Of a DNA stretch of 64,000 nucleotides, positions 63,858 to 64,000 are shown one piece after another (within the stretch, counting starts at the first letter, position 1; every line of letters starts with the position of its first letter). This stretch comes from Alphaproteobacteria bacterium (GTDB lineage: Bacteria; Pseudomonadota; Alphaproteobacteria; Micavibrionales; Micavibrionaceae). Below the pieces are notes generated by a model. It was not told the DNA's origin. It made no database searches and worked only from the letters and a program-made list of their open reading frames with translations. A program made the translations under genes and the position numbers. Location of the stretch: assembly GCA_023384135.1 (NCBI GenBank), contig JAHDXS010000003.1, forward strand, positions 440,728-504,727, written 5' to 3'.

Positions 63858-64000
63858 ATGCAAGACGACGGAAGAAATCCGGGCATCAAAAAGCCCGCCT
63901 ACAAGACCAGCGCGGACAAGCTGTTACTTGAAAACATCAGCGGTAAGGACGGCAAGGACCGAGGAACCGTCGCCCGGCTGCGCGGCTATCTTCTGGCCGG
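63858..64000 (+). CDS. N-terminus of a gene that leaves the window
   Basis: ATG 63858 opens a frame running to the window end: MQDDGRNPGIKKPAYKTSAD, later RGTVARLRGYLLA. No stop in 47 codons. A perfect TTGACA lies at 63794-63799, but no good -10 follows. Too short to assign. Confidence 0.45.
   Translation, partial: MQDDGRNPGIKKPAYKTSADKLLLENISGKDGKDRGTVARLRGYLLA

Overview
The window is chromosomal DNA of an alphaproteobacterium, densely coded and moderately GC-rich. The assignment rests on several lineage-typical genes found together: a CckA-type hybrid histidine kinase, TrcR (DUF1013), the small DUF1192, DUF465 and DUF3126 proteins, a three-gene cytochrome bc1 operon, an OlsB/OlsA pair, a class II DAHP synthase, and the MoxR/DUF58/DUF4159 operon beside DUF1285 and a CCA-adding enzyme. 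A Micavibrio- or Rhodospirillales-like lineage is possible, but I cannot prove it from sequence alone. No phage, transposase, integrase, CRISPR array or rRNA was seen. One tRNA gene (Leu, anticodon CAA) lies at 36211-36297.

Layout. 1-11.3 kb: the 3' part of a PAS/histidine kinase/receiver gene; a four-gene minus-strand operon (moxR, DUF58, BatA/DUF4159, MIDAS-containing membrane protein); DUF1285 plus cca; an ATP-grasp gene. 11.4-19.9 kb: hemF and trmL, then petABC (the cytochrome b carries an unusual insertion), DUF924, DUF465, trcR, DUF1192, guaC and a small charged protein. 19.8-20.1 kb: a terminator and a palindromic intergenic repeat. 20.2-33.7 kb: gloB, two methyltransferase genes (one a 1003-residue multidomain protein), comF, a UbiH-like monooxygenase, then grxC, Nit1-like amidase, metC and a HerA-like ATPase, followed by a GNAT, a lone XRE regulator, lpxR and an esterase. 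33.7-37.1 kb: HNH protein, two small related membrane proteins, dsbB, tRNA-Leu and two hypotheticals. 37.2-49.1 kb: an exopolysaccharide/O-antigen cluster (flippase, pectate-lyase-like protein, three glycosyltransferases, acyltransferase, polymerase/ligase, UDP-sugar epimerase, tyrosine-kinase-type copolymerase, VanZ-like). 49.4-54 kb: gltX, nadE, class II DAHP synthase. 54.2-58.4 kb: a PDE-like HD protein and a coupled acyltransferase-lpxK-waaA lipid A/Kdo operon. 58.6-63.2 kb: olsB-olsA-DUF3126, followed by three secreted proteins, two of them paralogues with nine matched cysteines. 63.3-64 kb: a low-molecular-weight tyrosine phosphatase and the start of another gene.

How the genes fit together. 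A large share of the window serves the cell envelope: lipid A/Kdo synthesis (lpxK, waaA, late acyltransferase), lipid A deacylation (lpxR), ornithine lipid synthesis (olsBA), polysaccharide assembly and export, disulfide formation (dsbB) and secreted cysteine-rich proteins whose folding would plausibly use such a pathway. Respiration (petABC), haem (hemF) and probably ubiquinone synthesis (UbiH-like) form a second theme; NAD, tRNA charging and aromatic amino acid entry are housekeeping.

The best candidates for undescribed biology are the 1003-residue methyltransferase with two degenerate Nudix-like repeats, the nine-cysteine secreted paralogue pair, the two-helix hairpin inserted beside the Qo region of cytochrome b, and the small FGFF-motif membrane proteins. 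All homology calls are by eye; no database search was run.
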